A stretch of 7,126 bases of DNA from NCBI GenBank assembly GCA_003486225.1, contig DNGN01000179.1:5658-12783 (forward strand). The letters run 5' to 3'. The translations under genes were made by a program, and so were the position numbers. The stretch's first letter is position 1; every line of letters starts with the position of its first letter. This DNA comes from Chloroflexota bacterium. Lineage in GTDB: Bacteria; Chloroflexota; Anaerolineae; Anaerolineales; UBA11579. Below are positions 5,595 through 7,126 of this stretch, piece after piece. The notes under the pieces were generated by a model. That model made no database searches. It saw nothing but the letters and a program-made list of their open reading frames with translations, and was not told where the DNA came from.

Positions 5595-7124
5595 ATGAAA
5601 AATGTAATGTTGCTTGTCCTATACCTGGGGGCCAGCTTGCTGGTCTTTTCAGCCTGTGCTGTTGCACCCCTGGAAGCACCACCTCCAGCCGCTTTGCCAG
5701 CCACCCTCTCACCACAAACCCCCACTCCCAGCGGTCCAACGGCTACACCACTACCAGTGCGGTCTGGGTATCTTCCTGGTGAATTGGTTGAATACACGGC
5801 CCAAAGCGGCGATACCCTGCCGGCCCTGGCTGCACGCTTTAATACATCCGTGCAAGAAATCCGTCAAGCAAACCCCATCATCCCGCCCGATGCTACCACC
5901 ATGCCCCCAGGGATGCCGATGCAGATCCCAATCTATTACCGCAATTTCTGGGGAACCCCTTATAAAATCATCCCTGACAGCATGTTTGTCAACGGCCCTT
6001 CATCCGTCGATTTCGACGCTGTGGCATTTTCGGCAAAATACAATGGCTGGATCAACAGCTATGTAGAATACGCCGCTGGTGAGAACCGCTCGGGCCCTGA
6101 ACTGATCAACCTTGTTGCCAATAATTATTCCATCAGTCCGCGACTGCTCCTTGCCATTTCCGAATATCTCTCGGGTGCCCTGACACGTCCCACCTTGTCG
6201 GAAGCCGCTGAAGATTACCCCCTGAGGTTTCGCTCGAGTCTGAACAAAGGGTTTTACCGTCAGCTCCTGTGGGCGGCCAATAAGTTGAACAACGGCTATT
6301 ATGACTGGCGCACAGGAACTCTGTTGGAACTTGACCTCCCTGATAAAACTCTTGAACGCCCCGATCCCTGGCAAAATGCGGCCACTGTTTCTCTGCAGCA
6401 ATTTTTTAGTCTCATCATGCCTATCGACCAGTACCGCCTGGCCACCAGCCCCGAAGGATTGGGCAGGACTTGGAACCAACTCTATGGAGATCCCTGGAGT
6501 GCGAACCAACCCCATATCCCTGGCAGCCTGACACAACCAGGCTTGCTGCTGCCCTATCCCGCCAATCAGGTCTGGGCATATACTGGCGGCCCCCATACAG
6601 CCTGGGGCAGCGGGGAACCCCTGGCAGCAATTGACTTTGCCCCTGCATCAAGCCTAAGCGGCTGCTACACCAGTAATGATTGGACAACAGCTATGGCAGA
6701 CGGCATCGTGGTACGCTCGGAACCTGGATTTTTGACCCTGGATCTGGATATGGATGCAGATGAACGAACTGGATGGGTGCTTTTCTACCTGCATATCGAA
6801 GGCCGTGAGATTGTGCCCAGCGGGACAGTGGTCTCTGCGGGGGATATTCTTGGACACCCGTCTTGTGATGGCGGTAACTCCACGGGCACCCATATCCATA
6901 TCGCGCGCAAATACAATGGAGAGTGGATCCTTGCAGACAGCGCCATCCCCTTTGTCCTGGAAGGATGGCAGGTAAAGAGAGGGCAAAACCCTTACGAAGG
7001 AACGCTTGAACGATTTGAAAAGACGGTCAATGCCTGTGAATGTGCTACTTTAGATACCAACCTTCAGGCAACCGGTAACTACGATGGGGTTCCCACGAAT
7101 CCTCTTCCCTCCCCAACCCCATAA
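5595..7124 (+). CDS. LysM / lysozyme-like / M23 metallopeptidase lipoprotein, copy 3
   Basis: Third paralogue, 509 aa, complete: its TAA lies two bases before the window end. The ATG at 5595 follows the copy 2 stop by 7 bases, with no evident Shine-Dalgarno. The signal peptide MKNVMLLVLYLGASLLVFSAC ends in FSAC with Cys21, a plausible lipobox. A Pro/Ala/Thr linker (about 25-55, including TPTPSGPTATPLP) precedes the LysM domain (67-112, QSGDTLPALAARF to MPMQIP), whose second half is longer and Pro/Met-rich. The lysozyme-like region contains SPRLLLAISEYLSGA (181-195). The M23 residues are intact: His334, Asp347, His400, His433 and His435. Cys357/Cys424 keep the same 67-residue spacing as in the other copies. 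The Asp loop has drifted to DLDMDADERTGW (383-394), losing the Gly residues. The tail has CEC and ends in a Pro-rich PLPSPTP. It is probably the third gene of the operon; whether the operon continues cannot be seen. Confidence 0.9.
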   Translation: MKNVMLLVLYLGASLLVFSACAVAPLEAPPPAALPATLSPQTPTPSGPTATPLPVRSGYLPGELVEYTAQSGDTLPALAARFNTSVQEIRQANPIIPPDATTMPPGMPMQIPIYYRNFWGTPYKIIPDSMFVNGPSSVDFDAVAFSAKYNGWINSYVEYAAGENRSGPELINLVANNYSISPRLLLAISEYLSGALTRPTLSEAAEDYPLRFRSSLNKGFYRQLLWAANKLNNGYYDWRTGTLLELDLPDKTLERPDPWQNAATVSLQQFFSLIMPIDQYRLATSPEGLGRTWNQLYGDPWSANQPHIPGSLTQPGLLLPYPANQVWAYTGGPHTAWGSGEPLAAIDFAPASSLSGCYTSNDWTTAMADGIVVRSEPGFLTLDLDMDADERTGWVLFYLHIEGREIVPSGTVVSAGDILGHPSCDGGNSTGTHIHIARKYNGEWILADSAIPFVLEGWQVKRGQNPYEGTLERFEKTVNACECATLDTNLQATGNYDGVPTNPLPSPTP

Positions 7125-7126
7125 AT

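Larger units (their letters stand above)
2407..7124 (+). other. Tandem array of three diverged paralogues (gene triplication)
   Basis: The three genes share domain order over their whole length and many fixed motifs: NPRLLLA or SPRLLLA, GTA/GTV/ATV-type helices in the middle region, TGGPH, VDFAP or IDFAP, TGW followed by FYLH, TGTH-x-H, YNGEWI, and a closing GW segment followed by Y-x-G. The M23 His-to-Asp spacing (13) and Cys-Cys spacing (67) are identical in all. Similarity is far from complete at the DNA level, and linkers and tails differ freely, so the duplications look old and selectively maintained. All three are open, with no frameshift. Confidence 0.88.

Noticed and set aside
6000..6596. 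198-codon minus-strand frame opposite copy 3
   Set aside because: No recognisable motifs, and it lies opposite the conserved lysozyme-like region and the start of the M23 domain.

Overview
The window most likely comes from a member of the Chloroflexota, probably class Anaerolineae. This is inferred from style and not from a marker gene. GC content looks moderate to slightly high. Four of the five genes encode exported or lipid-anchored proteins whose signal peptide is followed by a Pro/Thr-rich linker (TPTP-type), which is common in Anaerolineae surface proteins. The plus-strand genes lack clear Shine-Dalgarno sites.

Layout: two genes run leftward and three run rightward from a shared divergent intergenic region (about 2203-2406). 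Leftward (2202 to 1): a complete bifunctional glutamate formimidoyltransferase / formimidoyl-THF cyclodeaminase (ftcD-like, 516 aa), followed one base later by a lipoprotein that runs off the left edge (216 residues visible). The tail of the lipoprotein resembles the N-terminal part of CapA-family proteins, but this is tentative. Rightward (2407 to 7124): three consecutive full-length paralogues of 514, 554 and 509 aa, with junctions of a 29-base overlap and a 7-base gap, so very probably one operon. Each has the same order: signal peptide with a Cys at or near a lipobox, Pro/Thr-rich linker, LysM domain, a helical lysozyme-like middle region, and a C-terminal M23 (LytM/lysostaphin-type) metallopeptidase domain.

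The array looks like a cell-envelope module. LysM would bind glycan, the middle region would dock on or read the peptidoglycan strand, and the M23 domain would cut the peptide cross-bridge, all tethered outside the membrane. All three copies keep the expected M23 zinc-site residues with identical spacing. They also share two Cys 67 residues apart and an Asp-rich loop resembling a calcium-binding loop just before the active-site His. The lysozyme-like region appears to lack the catalytic Glu in every copy. The copies differ in lipobox quality, C-terminal tail (CxC in copies 1 and 3, none in copy 2) and Asp loop (degenerate in copy 3), which suggests specialisation rather than redundancy.

No RNA gene, CRISPR array, insertion sequence or convincing terminator was seen. 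The only sizeable non-coding stretch is the intergenic region of about 200 bases, which holds one -10-like promoter element for each direction.
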